Source of the DNA: Stemphylium vesicarium
Lineage: Eukaryota > Ascomycota > Dothideomycetes > Pleosporales > Pleosporaceae
Assembly (NCBI GenBank): GCA_004380135.1
Contig: QXCR01000166.1
Location: forward strand, 1-61,358
Length of the DNA: 61,358 bases
Direction of reading: 5' to 3'
Shown: positions 1-9,500 of the stretch, piece by piece
Layout of the letters: each line of letters opens with the position of its first letter
Position numbering within the stretch: the stretch's first letter is position 1
Program-made: the position numbers and the translations under genes
The notes under the pieces: model-generated
Told to the model about the DNA's origin: nothing
Seen by the model: the letters and a program-made list of their open reading frames with translations, nothing else
Databases searched by the model: none

Positions 1-40
1 TACAGCCCTGGCGGTACCAGACTTTAACTAACTATTTCAG

Positions 41-1085
41 TGCAGTCGCACCTCAACACCAAAGACAGTATCTACGCCCTCGCTACGACCTTTGGTCTGG
101 CCTAGTCCAGTCTAGGCCTGTCCAGCGTCGTCATGTCCTCCCTTCAGGCACGCCGCCAGAATATGATCCAGTTGGCCATCAGCAAGGCCTTCTTCAACCC
201 CAACTGCTGTTGTCGCTGCTTCCAGCTCCTTGTCGCGGCCGTTTCCGCCGGAAGGTGGGAGAAGATTCCTCTCTGCCGCCACTTCGAGGTCCACGACCGT
301 CATCTGCAGGTAGGATGCCCCATATGGGCTGATCTATGCCGGTCTATGCTGACCTAACCCTAGTCTCGCGGTGCTATTGCCCAGGCCCTCCAGGTTGACA
401 ATGAAGAGGTGCAGATCCTGCTGCGCTGTCTCTACTGCAACAGTAGTGGCCAGGACTGCTACCAGGTAGTCCCTCCTATGCTGGTCTATCCTGACCTATA
501 CTAACCTGTTCCTATCAGATGCCTCAAGGTCTGGCAGACCGCATGCTCGCCGCGTGGAGCAACCTTGTGCTCGCTCTCGGCGACCCTCCTGCGGGTAGGG
601 ACTTCCTCGACCTGACTGGCCTCCCGCAGGCCGTTCGGGATACGTTCGCGTCTACTTGCGACGAGATTGCGAACGACCTTGCCTCGTAGGTCCCTTCTAG
701 GCTACCTGGGCCCGGTCATGGCTAATCTATTTCAGCACTACCCCCAGCTACGCTAATAATCCCGCGACGCCCCTCCATGCCGGTTATCGGGAGTGGTATG
801 ACACTGGTTTCCTTGGGGTCTCTCAGAAAGGCAAAATCAAGGCCAAGCGTGTCGCCGACGACAATGCCGAGGCCCCTTCTCCCCGGAAGAAGGTGGGTGT
901 GTCCGTTCTATTCCAATCTATGCCTTACTGATCCCCTTTAGGCGCGTGCCGGTGGTACTAGCGCCGAGCTAGCCTCGATGTCGGAGAAGATGGACGCTCT
1001 GGCTCGGGCTCTCCTTTCCGTGAAGGGTGTGCCCAAGAAGCACAAGGATAAGATCAGAGAGGTGTTCATTGGTCTAGATGATTGA
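41..1085 (+). CDS. Multi-exon gene of unknown function, 5' end outside window
   Basis: I do not recognise the family. A single reading frame is kept across six exons: 41-67, 126-309, 364-465, 519-685, 736-892 and 942-1085 (stop TGA). Every junction has GT-AG ends and matching phase, and the introns are 49-58 bases; an acceptor CAG at 38-40 shows that at least one more exon lies to the left. The visible part encodes about 227 residues. It is Cys/His-rich near the start (a CCCRC run, then a CLYC pair and a QDC), has a helical middle, a basic patch SPRKKARAG that could be a nuclear localisation signal, and a lysine-rich tail ending in GLDD. It lies tail-to-tail with the chromovirus pol gene. The intron and flanking sequences share a TCTATGCC-type motif with the element, so it may be a passenger gene of the retrotransposon; the alternative is an adjacent host gene. 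Confidence 0.6.
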
Positions 1086-1392
1086 GGTCTAGGTATTCCT
1101 CGACCGATCTATGCCTGTATCAGGTAGATCTGGTGGTCTCTGGCGTTCTCCAGTGTAGGTTTGGCGTGAGATACCCATTTTGCGTTTGGTCTGGAGTATA
1201 TTCGTTTGGTCGGGGCTTCTCTAGGTTGACCTTTGCCAATCTATGCCCTCCTCGGGGAAAACGTGTCCTATGTCTTCAATGTTCCTTCGGGTCCGTGTGC
1301 GGACTTGATGATTTCTTTTTGTAAGATTGACTTATTCCTCCGTGTAAATGTTCTTAATTCTTGAGTGGGTTTTTATCCCGGTCTAGTCGTGT
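1086..1392. other. Convergent gap between unknown gene and pol
   Basis: This 307-base stretch separates two converging stop codons. It contains TCTATGCC copies near 1106 and 1241 and a pyrimidine-rich run near 1420 just inside pol. I see no LTR end, no TG...CA boundary matching the LTR at 6316-6584 and no clear polypurine tract, so the 3' LTR of the chromovirus is not here. Confidence 0.5.
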
Positions 1393-4300
1393 CTATACCT
1401 GTCTATTCCGTCTTCGACCCCCCCGCCCTGGGTTGGGCTTGTGTCGGTCCGTAAACTTCTTCATCGCTGTTTTAGAGATGTCCTCTGCGGGGAGCCACTG
1501 GTTCGCGGATTCTGGGTAACCCTTCCATTTTACAAGGTAGAACCATTGGTGCTTGACCTTTCTCTCTTCTATGATGCCGTCGATTTCGTAGATGTCATCC
1601 CCTATTTGCGGCACTAGCTGGTGTGGGGGAGTCTGCTCCCTCTGGAATAGATCGGCATCGGGTGCGTCTTCCAGGAGGCTAATGTGGAATATGGGGTGTA
1701 TTCCTGCGTCTTTGGGTAATTCTAGTCGGTATGCTTGCTTGCCAACCCTTTCAATAACTTTAAGGGGTCCCCAATACTTATAATCTAATTTCTTCTTTGG
1801 TCTCGTAGTCTTAATATTCCTTGTGTCTAACATGACCTGGTCGCCTATTTTATATTCCTTGGGTTTGTGTTTCTTGTTGTAGGCGGTCCGCTGGTACCCT
1901 TGCGCGCGAGACAGGTTCTGTCGTGCTCGTTCTAGCGTTGATTCCCGTGGTCGCCAGTCGGCGAGGGCTTGTTCGGATAGGCCGGCCAGGTCTATGCCTT
2001 TTGCGCCTGGGGCATGGGGTATTACTTTGCCGTACACGAGTTGGAATGGTGCCATCCCCGTCGATTCTTGCCTAGAGTTGTTGTAGGCGAATTCGGCGTC
2101 GGCGAGGAGCGTTGCCCAGTTGTCTTGTTCGTAGTTCATGTAGGCCCGCAGGTATTGCTCAAGGACCTGATTCATTCGTTCTGTCTGACCATCTGTTTGG
2201 GGGTGAAAGGCCGTGGACAGGAGTCTCCTGGAGCCCAAGCATTGCGCGAAAGTGCTCCAATAGGTGGACGTGAATAGTACTCCCCGGTCGGTCACAATTG
2301 ACTTGGGTGGCCCGTGGAGGCGAACAATTTCGCGGTGGAACGTCTCGGCTAGCCCAGGTGCGTCTAGGTCGCCCCGGCTTGGTATGAAATGTGCCATTTT
2401 AGATAGGCGACATACCACCACGAGAATACTATCGTAGATGCGACCGTTTAGCGTGCTCGGGGGGAGCTCAGTAATGAAGTCCATAGCTAGGTCCTCCCAG
2501 GTATCTTCTGGTATTGGCAGTGGTTGTAACTCCCCATGGCGCGCGTGTCGCGTGGGTTTGATTCGGGCGCATGTTAGGCATGTTCTGCAATAGTCCTTGA
2601 CGGTTTTGCGGAGTTGGGGCCACCAGAACTCACGGGTCACTAGGTCTAGCGTGCGGGTGAAACCGAAGTGTCCTGCCAGGGGGTCGTCGTGGCAAGCCTT
2701 GAGAACTTCCAGCCGGGTTCCTGCCGGGACGTACAGTCTGTCCTCGTAACGGAGCGTCTGGTCGGACGCCTCCATCCAGCGGGCAGCCCAGCTCGGTCTG
2801 TTCTCCGCTGGCCCCTGCAATGCCTGCCTGATCCGCTTGGCTTGCTCGTCTGTCTGGCTGGCATCTTGGATGCGTCTCATAGCCGGGTGTTCCTCGTCCT
2901 TCCCTCTGTGGGGGATCATGTTCTGGCCTGGGACTGTGGTCCTTGCCGGCGCTGCCATCTTCGCGATCTGGGCAGGCCTATGCTCACTGGGCTTGGTCTG
3001 GTGCGGTTCTGCCCCTTCACGCGGTGCAAGTCCCAGCCTTTGCTGCAGTTCTCGCAGAATGCGCTCGTCTGAACCTGCGTCGTCCGCGGAGCCTTCGGCT
3101 GGCTCGTAGTCCGGTCGTCTGGACGGACCGTCAGCCGGGTTGGAGCGGCCCGGCCGGTGGGTGATGGTGAAGTGGAAGGAAGCGAGCCACTCCGCCCATC
3201 GGGCCTGCCGGCGGGATAGGGTTTTGGTGGTCATGAATCCTTCCAAGTTGTGGTGGTCGGTGAATAGAGTGACTTCGTGGGTGGCCCCCTCGAGGTAGTG
3301 CCTCCAGTGCTTAAAGGCTTCGACCACGGCAAGCAGCTCGCCGTCGTGGGTGTCGTAGTTTCGCTCGGCCGGGGTCATCTTTCGTGAATAGAATGCGATT
3401 GGGTGCCAACGGTCCCTTCCGCCCTTATCCGGCCTAGGTTGGCTTAGAATGCCCGAGATGGCGAAACCCGAGGCGTCTGTTTCGACCCTACAGGGCAGAC
3501 TGGGCTCGAAGTGGGCGAGCATGGGTCCACTGGCGAATTTCTCCCTTAGTGTGTCGAAGGCGTGCTGGGCGTCATCGTCCAGTTCGATCTTGCGGGACTC
3601 TTCCTGGCGTTGCTTCTGTCCCCCCTTGCTGGCGTCTGGTGGCCGTTGGGTGAGCTGGTGTAGGGGCATGGCTACCCTCGAGAAGCCTTCTACGAAGCGG
3701 CGGTAATAGTTGGCGAAGCCGAGGAAAATTCGGATCTCCCGTACTGAGGTTGGTGTGGGCCACGATCGAATGGTGTCGACTCTGTCTTCCTCCATGGCTA
3801 CACCCTTAGGAGTGACGACAAAGCCTAGGTACCCCACCTTCTGTGTGTGGAAGTCACATTTCGATAGTTTTGCGTACAGTCTATGCCGGATCAGTCTTGA
3901 CAGGACCTCTCGGACCTGTTCGACGTGTTCCTGCTCGGATTGCGAGTAGATGAGGATATCGTCGAGATATACGATGCAGCAGATGTCTAGTAGGTCCGAC
4001 AATACCGAGTTGATGTGGTTTTGGAATACAGCTGGCGCGTTAGTCAGGCCAAATGGCATTACTGTGTATTCGAAATGGCCGTATCGCGTGCGGAAAGCGG
4101 TTTTCCATTCGTCGCCTTCCTTGATCCGAATTCGGTGGTAGGCGTCCCTCAGGTCTAGTTTAGTGTAGATCGTGGCAGATGCGAGTCGGTCGAGGGACTC
4201 CCCAATAAGCGGGAGTGGGTGGCGGTTTTTTATCGTGATCGCGTTAAGGCCGCGGTAATCCACGCATAGGCGTAGGGTCCCGTCTTTCTTTTTTGCGAAT

Positions 4301-5136
4301 AGGATTGGTGCCCCTGCCTTTGAGGTGGATCGTCGTATCCAGCCTCGGGCTAGGTTCTTATCGATGTATTCCCTGAGTATTTCGGCTTCCGTGGCCGAGA
4401 GACTGTAGAGTGGCCCATGCGGGGGCTCCTTTCCCTCTTCCAGGTCGATTTTCATTTCGTGGGGGCCATGTTCCGCCAGGATGGCGGCCTCTTCCTCTGA
4501 AAAGGCCTGTTCCCATTGGCCTTGGTACCAATGCGGTAGTCCTGTGCCGTTCGAAGTCATCTTGCCGATAGCGAGGATAAACGCGTTGTTGTCGGCATCG
4601 AGCATGGTAGATGAAAACCGTCCAGCCGTTTCTAGACCGATCTTAGAGTATCTAGGCCCTCCTGTCGTGAACCGCATCGATTTAGTAACGAAGTTAATGT
4701 GTGGGTTCCATTTCTCCAACCATGGCATACCCAGGATTAGGTCGAATCCTTCTAGATCGCCTAGGAAGAACTCGTCCCGGCCCATCTTGGGTGAGCCTCT
4801 GCTATCCTTGATCACGCATGGGGCCTCCACTTGACTCGTGACTTCGAGTTCTTGCCCATTGAGGCTGTAGAACCGCGTGGTGCCATCCTGGTAGGGCGAG
4901 TATCCCATGGCCTTAGCCAGCTTTGCGTTGATGAAGTTGCCCTCTGCCCCGCTGTCGACTAGGGCCTTGACCTGGGTGGTTTTGCCTTCCGCCAGTATAC
5001 TTCCTTCCACGGCGATCAAACTAGAGCCGATGCTACCTAGTTTCGTCTTCCGCCTGCTTGCTGCTGCGGCGATGAGCCCCTCTGAGAAGTAGACTGTTCC
5101 CTTAGACCGTAGGGACTCGCGGTCTAAGGGTGGTCT
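1393..5136 (-). CDS. pol: Chromovirus Pol (protease-RT-RNaseH-integrase-chromodomain)
   Basis: This frame has no ATG near its start and overlaps the end of gag in the -1 frame, so it is read as a Gag-Pol fusion after a frameshift at 5136-5142; the frameshifted part is about 1247 residues. In order: aspartic protease (DSGA); reverse transcriptase with the YLDD box; RNase H (ETDASG and FTDHHN); an integrase zinc-binding HHCC region (HFGF ... CRTCLTC); the DDE core with AMDF, VTDRG and the HPQTDGQTER block; a GPY/F module (KYWGPLKVIE); and a chromodomain (YLVKWKGYPESANQWLP) that in this class directs insertion toward marked chromatin. The product copies the element RNA and inserts the cDNA. No internal stop or missing catalytic residue is visible. 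Confidence 0.93.
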   Translation of the reverse strand, partial: RPPLDRESLRSKGTVYFSEGLIAAAASRRKTKLGSIGSSLIAVEGSILAEGKTTQVKALVDSGAEGNFINAKLAKAMGYSPYQDGTTRFYSLNGQELEVTSQVEAPCVIKDSRGSPKMGRDEFFLGDLEGFDLILGMPWLEKWNPHINFVTKSMRFTTGGPRYSKIGLETAGRFSSTMLDADNNAFILAIGKMTSNGTGLPHWYQGQWEQAFSEEEAAILAEHGPHEMKIDLEEGKEPPHGPLYSLSATEAEILREYIDKNLARGWIRRSTSKAGAPILFAKKKDGTLRLCVDYRGLNAITIKNRHPLPLIGESLDRLASATIYTKLDLRDAYHRIRIKEGDEWKTAFRTRYGHFEYTVMPFGLTNAPAVFQNHINSVLSDLLDICCIVYLDDILIYSQSEQEHVEQVREVLSRLIRHRLYAKLSKCDFHTQKVGYLGFVVTPKGVAMEEDRVDTIRSWPTPTSVREIRIFLGFANYYRRFVEGFSRVAMPLHQLTQRPPDASKGGQKQRQEESRKIELDDDAQHAFDTLREKFASGPMLAHFEPSLPCRVETDASGFAISGILSQPRPDKGGRDRWHPIAFYSRKMTPAERNYDTHDGELLAVVEAFKHWRHYLEGATHEVTLFTDHHNLEGFMTTKTLSRRQARWAEWLASFHFTITHRPGRSNPADGPSRRPDYEPAEGSADDAGSDERILRELQQRLGLAPREGAEPHQTKPSEHRPAQIAKMAAPARTTVPGQNMIPHRGKDEEHPAMRRIQDASQTDEQAKRIRQALQGPAENRPSWAARWMEASDQTLRYEDRLYVPAGTRLEVLKACHDDPLAGHFGFTRTLDLVTREFWWPQLRKTVKDYCRTCLTCARIKPTRHARHGELQPLPIPEDTWEDLAMDFITELPPSTLNGRIYDSILVVVCRLSKMAHFIPSRGDLDAPGLAETFHREIVRLHGPPKSIVTDRGVLFTSTYWSTFAQCLGSRRLLSTAFHPQTDGQTERMNQVLEQYLRAYMNYEQDNWATLLADAEFAYNNSRQESTGMAPFQLVYGKVIPHAPGAKGIDLAGLSEQALADWRPRESTLERARQNLSRAQGYQRTAYNKKHKPKEYKIGDQVMLDTRNIKTTRPKKKLDYKYWGPLKVIERVGKQAYRLELPKDAGIHPIFHISLLEDAPDADLFQREQTPPHQLVPQIGDDIYEIDGIIEERKVKHQWFYLVKWKGYPESANQWLPAEDISKTAMKKFTDRHKPNPGRGGRRRNRQV

Positions 5137-5142
5137 TTTCCC
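5099..5142 (-). promoter_or_regulatory. -1 ribosomal frameshift signal (slippery heptamer plus hairpin)
   Basis: On the - strand the heptamer G GGA AAA (5142-5136) sits in the gag frame exactly as the X XXY YYZ rule needs. After a 5-base spacer comes a perfect 11-bp inverted repeat, CCCTTAGACCG (5130-5120) and CGGTCTAAGGG (5109-5099), with a 10-base loop. Slipping back one base joins the gag frame to the pol frame without any stop. The gag stop codon is inside the 5' arm. The heptamer, spacer and stem are seen directly; function is inferred from known viral and retroelement frameshift sites. Confidence 0.85.
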
Positions 5143-6296
5143 TCGCGCTCCCTTTGGTTGTCGGGGCAGTCCCTTTTATAGTGGCCCTTCCTGTGGCAGG
5201 CGTAGCATTCGACTTGAGCGGGGTCTCTAGGGGATGGTCTCCCTAGTCCGCTGTCGTTAGGTTCGGTTTGGGGTGGGAAACGCGGTCTAGCCCCTTTTAT
5301 AGGGGGGCTGCGATAGTTCGAGTTGTATCTAGCCCTTTTGAACGGGGATTGGTCCCGTCTATGCTCCTCAGTGCTGGCCCGGGGTCTAGCGTTCTTGTGT
5401 GCCATGCCTAGGGATCGGTACTGCTGGTTTGCTTTAGCCTCGAGGGCGACGAGGCTGTGCCATTCTTGTTCGATGCTGTCTAATCTTTCCCGTATCTTTG
5501 GGTCGAGGGCGGAGTAATAGTCGTGGATGTGGTCCTCGTTGGAGTCGTCTATGGCCGCGCGGCTGTCGAGTTCTTCCCACTGGGTCTTTAGGTAGTTGAG
5601 AAGCTCGGTTGGGGTGTGGTGGCGCTGTCGAGCGTTCTTGATTTTTTCCCTAGCTATTTGTTTGCGTTCAAAGGGTGATCCTAGGGACTCTAGCATGGTG
5701 GCTTTCAGGAGCGCCCAGTCTAGTTCTGGCTCGCCTAGGTTGCCCCGGATGGCCCTAGATGTTCGCTCCCAGAAGTCGAGTTGGTCGTCCCCTAGCCATC
5801 GGATGGCGAAGTTGACTTGCGCGGCCGGGCTGGTTAGGGTGGAGTTGCCTTGGAAGAATCTTTCGCAAGCTCGCGCCCAGCTATTTAATTGGGCTCGGTC
5901 TCTCCCTTCGAAGCGCGTGGGAGGGTCGGATTTCGGTAACGGTATCTCGGCCGCCCCTGGCCGGGGTAGATTGGTCTGGTCCGGCGTTGGGGTGTTTGTG
6001 TGTGCCCTTTCTGGGAGGATGGTGGAGAAGTCTCCTGCGGCGACGGCGTCCTCTATTGCCTGTCGTTGGGCTCGCAGTGCCGCGAGTTTGGCCTTCTTAT
6101 GGGCAAGGGCTAGGAGTTGTTCCTCCCTTGCGAGCTCGGCTTCGAGTGGTTCCCCCTCGCTTGCTGCGGGCGACACTGGTTCGTCGTGGTCTGGTGTTGT
6201 CGTGTCTTGGTAGGTTGCGGTTGTTGCGGGGGGAACTATGTCCTCTGCGCTATTGGCGCTGTCTAGGGCCGAGGTGCCAAAACGTGTGCTAACCAT
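5124..6296 (-). CDS. gag: Chromovirus Gag nucleocapsid/capsid protein
   Basis: The 390-residue Gag packages element RNA in virus-like particles. The first ATG at 6296 follows the leader directly. An Ala/Glu-rich N-terminal region is followed by a retrotransposon gag domain in the middle (a RFFQGN ... FWERTSRAI stretch) and a basic linker. One CCHC zinc knuckle near the C-terminus, CYACHRKGHYKRDC, has exact C-x2-C-x4-H-x4-C spacing. The stop TAG at 5126-5124 lies inside the stem of the frameshift hairpin, so ribosomes that do not shift end there and give Gag alone. The frame is fully open, which supports a functional copy. Confidence 0.9.
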   Translation of the reverse strand: MVSTRFGTSALDSANSAEDIVPPATTATYQDTTTPDHDEPVSPAASEGEPLEAELAREEQLLALAHKKAKLAALRAQRQAIEDAVAAGDFSTILPERAHTNTPTPDQTNLPRPGAAEIPLPKSDPPTRFEGRDRAQLNSWARACERFFQGNSTLTSPAAQVNFAIRWLGDDQLDFWERTSRAIRGNLGEPELDWALLKATMLESLGSPFERKQIAREKIKNARQRHHTPTELLNYLKTQWEELDSRAAIDDSNEDHIHDYYSALDPKIRERLDSIEQEWHSLVALEAKANQQYRSLGMAHKNARPRASTEEHRRDQSPFKRARYNSNYRSPPIKGARPRFPPQTEPNDSGLGRPSPRDPAQVECYACHRKGHYKRDCPDNQREREGKDHP

Positions 6297-6383
6297 CTTG
6301 TATTCGCTGATAAGTTGTGGGTAGAGGATCGTATTGTAAAAATTAGGATAGAGCAACACAGCGTATACAAGCGCGATCCTCTA
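6297..6383 (-). promoter_or_regulatory. Possible self-priming leader (A-B-A'-B' complementary segments)
   Basis: The 13 bases directly before the gag ATG (6309-6297) are complementary, with one mismatch, to a segment inside the LTR (6371-6359). A second perfect 10-bp pair joins 6331-6322 with 6383-6374. The four segments alternate, which is the order of a pseudoknot. In Tf1/sushi-type elements the RNA 5' end folds back on the primer-binding site and primes its own reverse transcription; this arrangement would fit that mode if the transcript starts near 6371-6383. A TATAA-like site lies upstream near 6413. No match to a tRNA 3' end was noticed at the primer site. Confidence 0.45.
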
Positions 6384-6584
6384 TCGAGTGTTACTAGAGC
6401 GGTTCGCTGCTTATAAGGGTAGGAAAAGGGGGGGGGGGGGGGTTTACGCTAGCAGAGCCTTCCCTGCCCCAACCTATGCCGATCTGGGGCGGTCTACGCC
6501 AGGGTCGCAGCGACCGCGCTCAACGAACCGTGACAGAACGCGCGCCACGAAACCGCGACAGACCGCGCGCAACGAACCGTGACA
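6316..6584 (-). repeat. 5' LTR of chromovirus
   Basis: The proposed 269-bp LTR begins TGTCACGG and ends CTACCCACA when read on the - strand, giving TG...CA ends. It holds a TATAA-like box near 6413, a run of 15 G/C at 6428-6442 and TCTATGCC-like motifs near 6470. The inner end is 19 bases from the gag ATG. The outer end is uncertain because the same ACGAACCGTGACA motif occurs three times there. It cannot be confirmed by alignment to a partner LTR because none lies in the window. Confidence 0.55.
6508..6584. repeat. Three imperfect 25-bp tandem repeats in LTR U3
   Basis: The unit is close to CGCGCCAACGAACCGTGACAGA and occurs three times in a row with small changes (AACGAACCGTGACAG, CACGAAACCGCGACAG, AACGAACCGTGACAT). 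It lies at the outer end of the LTR, where promoter or enhancer repeats are usual in retroelements. Confidence 0.6.
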
Positions 6585-9500
6585 TAGATACTAATACTAC
6601 GTAAAAGACTAAAGGCTAGTTAAAGCCTTAAGTAGAAGATAGATGAGAGTCTATTAATAGCTACTTATAAGTCTAGAAATAAGCCTTAGTTAAAGTCCTA
6701 TTAGATCTCTAAGTAGAGGTATAGGCTATAATTAAACGTCCCTTATATAGAAGAGGACCTTAACTATTATAAGTACGAAGGCGATATAAGTTGCTAGAGG
6801 CTATAATAGAAGTCTAATATTAGACTAGTAAAAATTACCTTAAATATTTAAAGACTACTTAGAAGGCGCTATAAAGACGTAGGCGTATAAGAAGACCTAC
6901 TTAAGTCCTTATTATAGAGGAGTAGGCTATAGAGAGACTATCTATATAAGTTAATTAAAGAGTAATTAGAAGCCCTATAATTAAGGTAGGTAATAATAAT
7001 AGTACTAGAGACGTCTAATAATTAATTAGATAATAGATAATAACGCTCCTAACCTAAACGTAGAAGAGCTAGCTACTTATGCAATAGCGAAGAGTCGAGT
7101 ATGCGTATTAGACGAAGAGATCTTATAGGAGATCACTTAGATACTAAGAGAGGATAGTTAGAAGGAAGCTATAATTAGGCCTACTATTAAGGCTATAGTT
7201 AAGAGGTTAGTAATAATAGGTAGTAAAGGTTTACCTAGGTAAGTAAGCCTACTAAAGGCTAACTATAACTCTATAGCCGCGATAATAGCGTAGATAATAA
7301 AGATATTAAGCCTAATAGCTAATTAACTAGAGGTGCTAGAGCGGAAGTAGAGCGATAGACGTTCAGACGCTTCACCTGCGCTCGCCACCCCGCTATCACC
7401 CCCTCCTATAGAAGTATCGCAAGTCCCTACTCGTAAGAGTAAGTTCCCTAACCTAGAGCGTTTTAATAGTATACGCGATAACTATTCTAGTTAGAAGTTT
7501 AAGTATAAAGGAAAACTAGAGTATAACTAAGGTATATTCCTAATAGAGAATATAAAGATCTAATACGTACTTAGCCGCACTAAAGATAAGGCAAATTAGG
7601 TATTACTACTATAGATTCTAAAAAATAAAGAGGGGTTAGTTATAGACCTCTAGGAATATATAGATATATAGTTTTAGAATATATACTAATAGTAAAGAGT
7701 ACTTAATAAGCTTTACTACCTTAGATAGAGCTAGTAACTAATCTATAACTATATCTTAGAGTTTAACTAGCTATAAGTTAAATTAAGATAAAAGTTTAGT
7801 CTAATAGTAGTCTAATAGATATTTAGTAAAGAGCTAAATAAAGAATTCTAAAAATAGATACTTTACACTCTAAAGAATATAAGCTTAAAGGAGTATATAG
7901 ATAAGGTAATTAAACTCTCTAATAATTTATATTAGATCTAATTCTATAGTAAGAATAAAGAGAAGACCCTAACTTATTAATAAGTATTTTTAACTACTTC
8001 TTAGACTACGCTTTAAGTAGAGAAGATAGACTAGGAACTTATAAAAGTAAATAAAGCTAATATATAAAGGAAAAGACTTAAGAGTAGTACTCTTACCTAC
8101 TTTATATATAGTAAGAAAGAATACTTTATTAGAGAATATCTAGAGGTAGTTAAGGTCTAGAAGGCTCGCCTTATACGCGCCTAGAATAAGAAACGCTTAG
8201 AATACTTAGATAGCACGTTAGAAAAAGAGTAACTTTAAGCTAGAGTCTTAGCTTAGAGCCTTAGAAGATAGATTAGAATACTTATAGTAAATAGAACTAA
8301 TTTTAGTAAAAGTATATGCGTATACTACTACTAATTATTAATATAATTATTAACGATATCTATAACGTAATAGCGTTAATAGATAGTAGTTACTTATACT
8401 ATACTCTAGTAAATAAAAGATTTACTAACTAGAACTATTTTAAGCGCTTCTCTATCCCCCCTTATAGAATTAAAGAAATTAATAGAAAAATATTTTAAAT
8501 AACTAAGATCGTCTAATAGACGTTTAGAATATATAGGTATAAGAAAAGTACCTATATATATATTATTAATATACTAGGAGAAGATATTATCTTAAGAAAG
8601 AGCTAGTTAGATTACTATAAGATATTTATTAGCTTAGCTAAGAAAAGCCTCTATATCTACTTAGTAGATATCTAAGTGCGAATAGAGAAAGGGAAGAAAC
8701 TACTATCTAAGTTATAGTAGGTAAATATAGTAGCATTTACTATATTAGCTTATAAGAAAAGTCTAAGTAGGGTTTAAGTATTTACTATATTAATTATAGA
8801 TATTAATAAGGCATTATAATCTAAAAAGAAAGTAGATATAAAAATAATACTATCTACTTAATACTAAGAGTTCTATAAGTTATTTAATTTAAAAAAGATA
8901 AATAAGTTATCTCTATATAAAAGTCTAAGAGTAAACTATAAGATTAAACTTAACTTAAAAGACGCTTAGCTACTATAGAGGCCGCTATATAGTATATCTA
9001 GAGGAGAGTTATTAATTTTACGTAAAGAGCTTACGTCCCTACTTAAGAAAGAATTTATCTAAGTTAGTAGCTTACTAGTAGCTATGCTAGTATTATTCGC
9101 GAAAAAGCTAAGAAGAGGCCTCTACCTTTATATTAACTATAAGGCGTTAAATAAGATTACTAAAAAGAATAGATACTCTCTTTCTCTAATCTAAGAGACG
9201 CTTAATAACCTAAGTAAGGCAAAATAGTTTACTAAGCTAGATATTATCGCAGCCTTCTATAAGATTCGCGTTATAGAAGGCGACAAATAGAAGACTACGT
9301 TTAGAACGCGCTTTAGGCTATTTAAGTAGCTAGTCACCCCCTTTAGTATAGCAAACTCTCTAAGCACCTTCTAGCGGTATATTAACTAGACCCTGCGAGA
9401 GTACCTTAACGACTTCTACTTAGCTTACCTCGATAACGTGTTAATCTACACAGATAGAAGTAAAAGCTAACACTAGGAGCACGTCTAAAAGGTGCTTAGT

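Larger units (their letters stand above)
1393..6584 (-). mobile_element. Ty3/gypsy chromovirus, intact coding region, one LTR in window
   Basis: The element reads right to left: 5' LTR (6316-6584), short leader, Gag, Pol with protease, reverse transcriptase, RNase H, integrase and a C-terminal chromodomain. Integrase after RT places it in Ty3/gypsy and the chromodomain makes it a chromovirus. Both reading frames are open and all catalytic motifs are present, unlike the RIP-saturated gypsy copy directly to its right, so it is recent. The 3' LTR is not found in 1-1392; it is either left of the window, beyond the unknown gene, or missing. The bases right of 6584 are AT-rich RIP debris, so the chromovirus seems to have landed in an older repeat. 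Confidence 0.9.
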
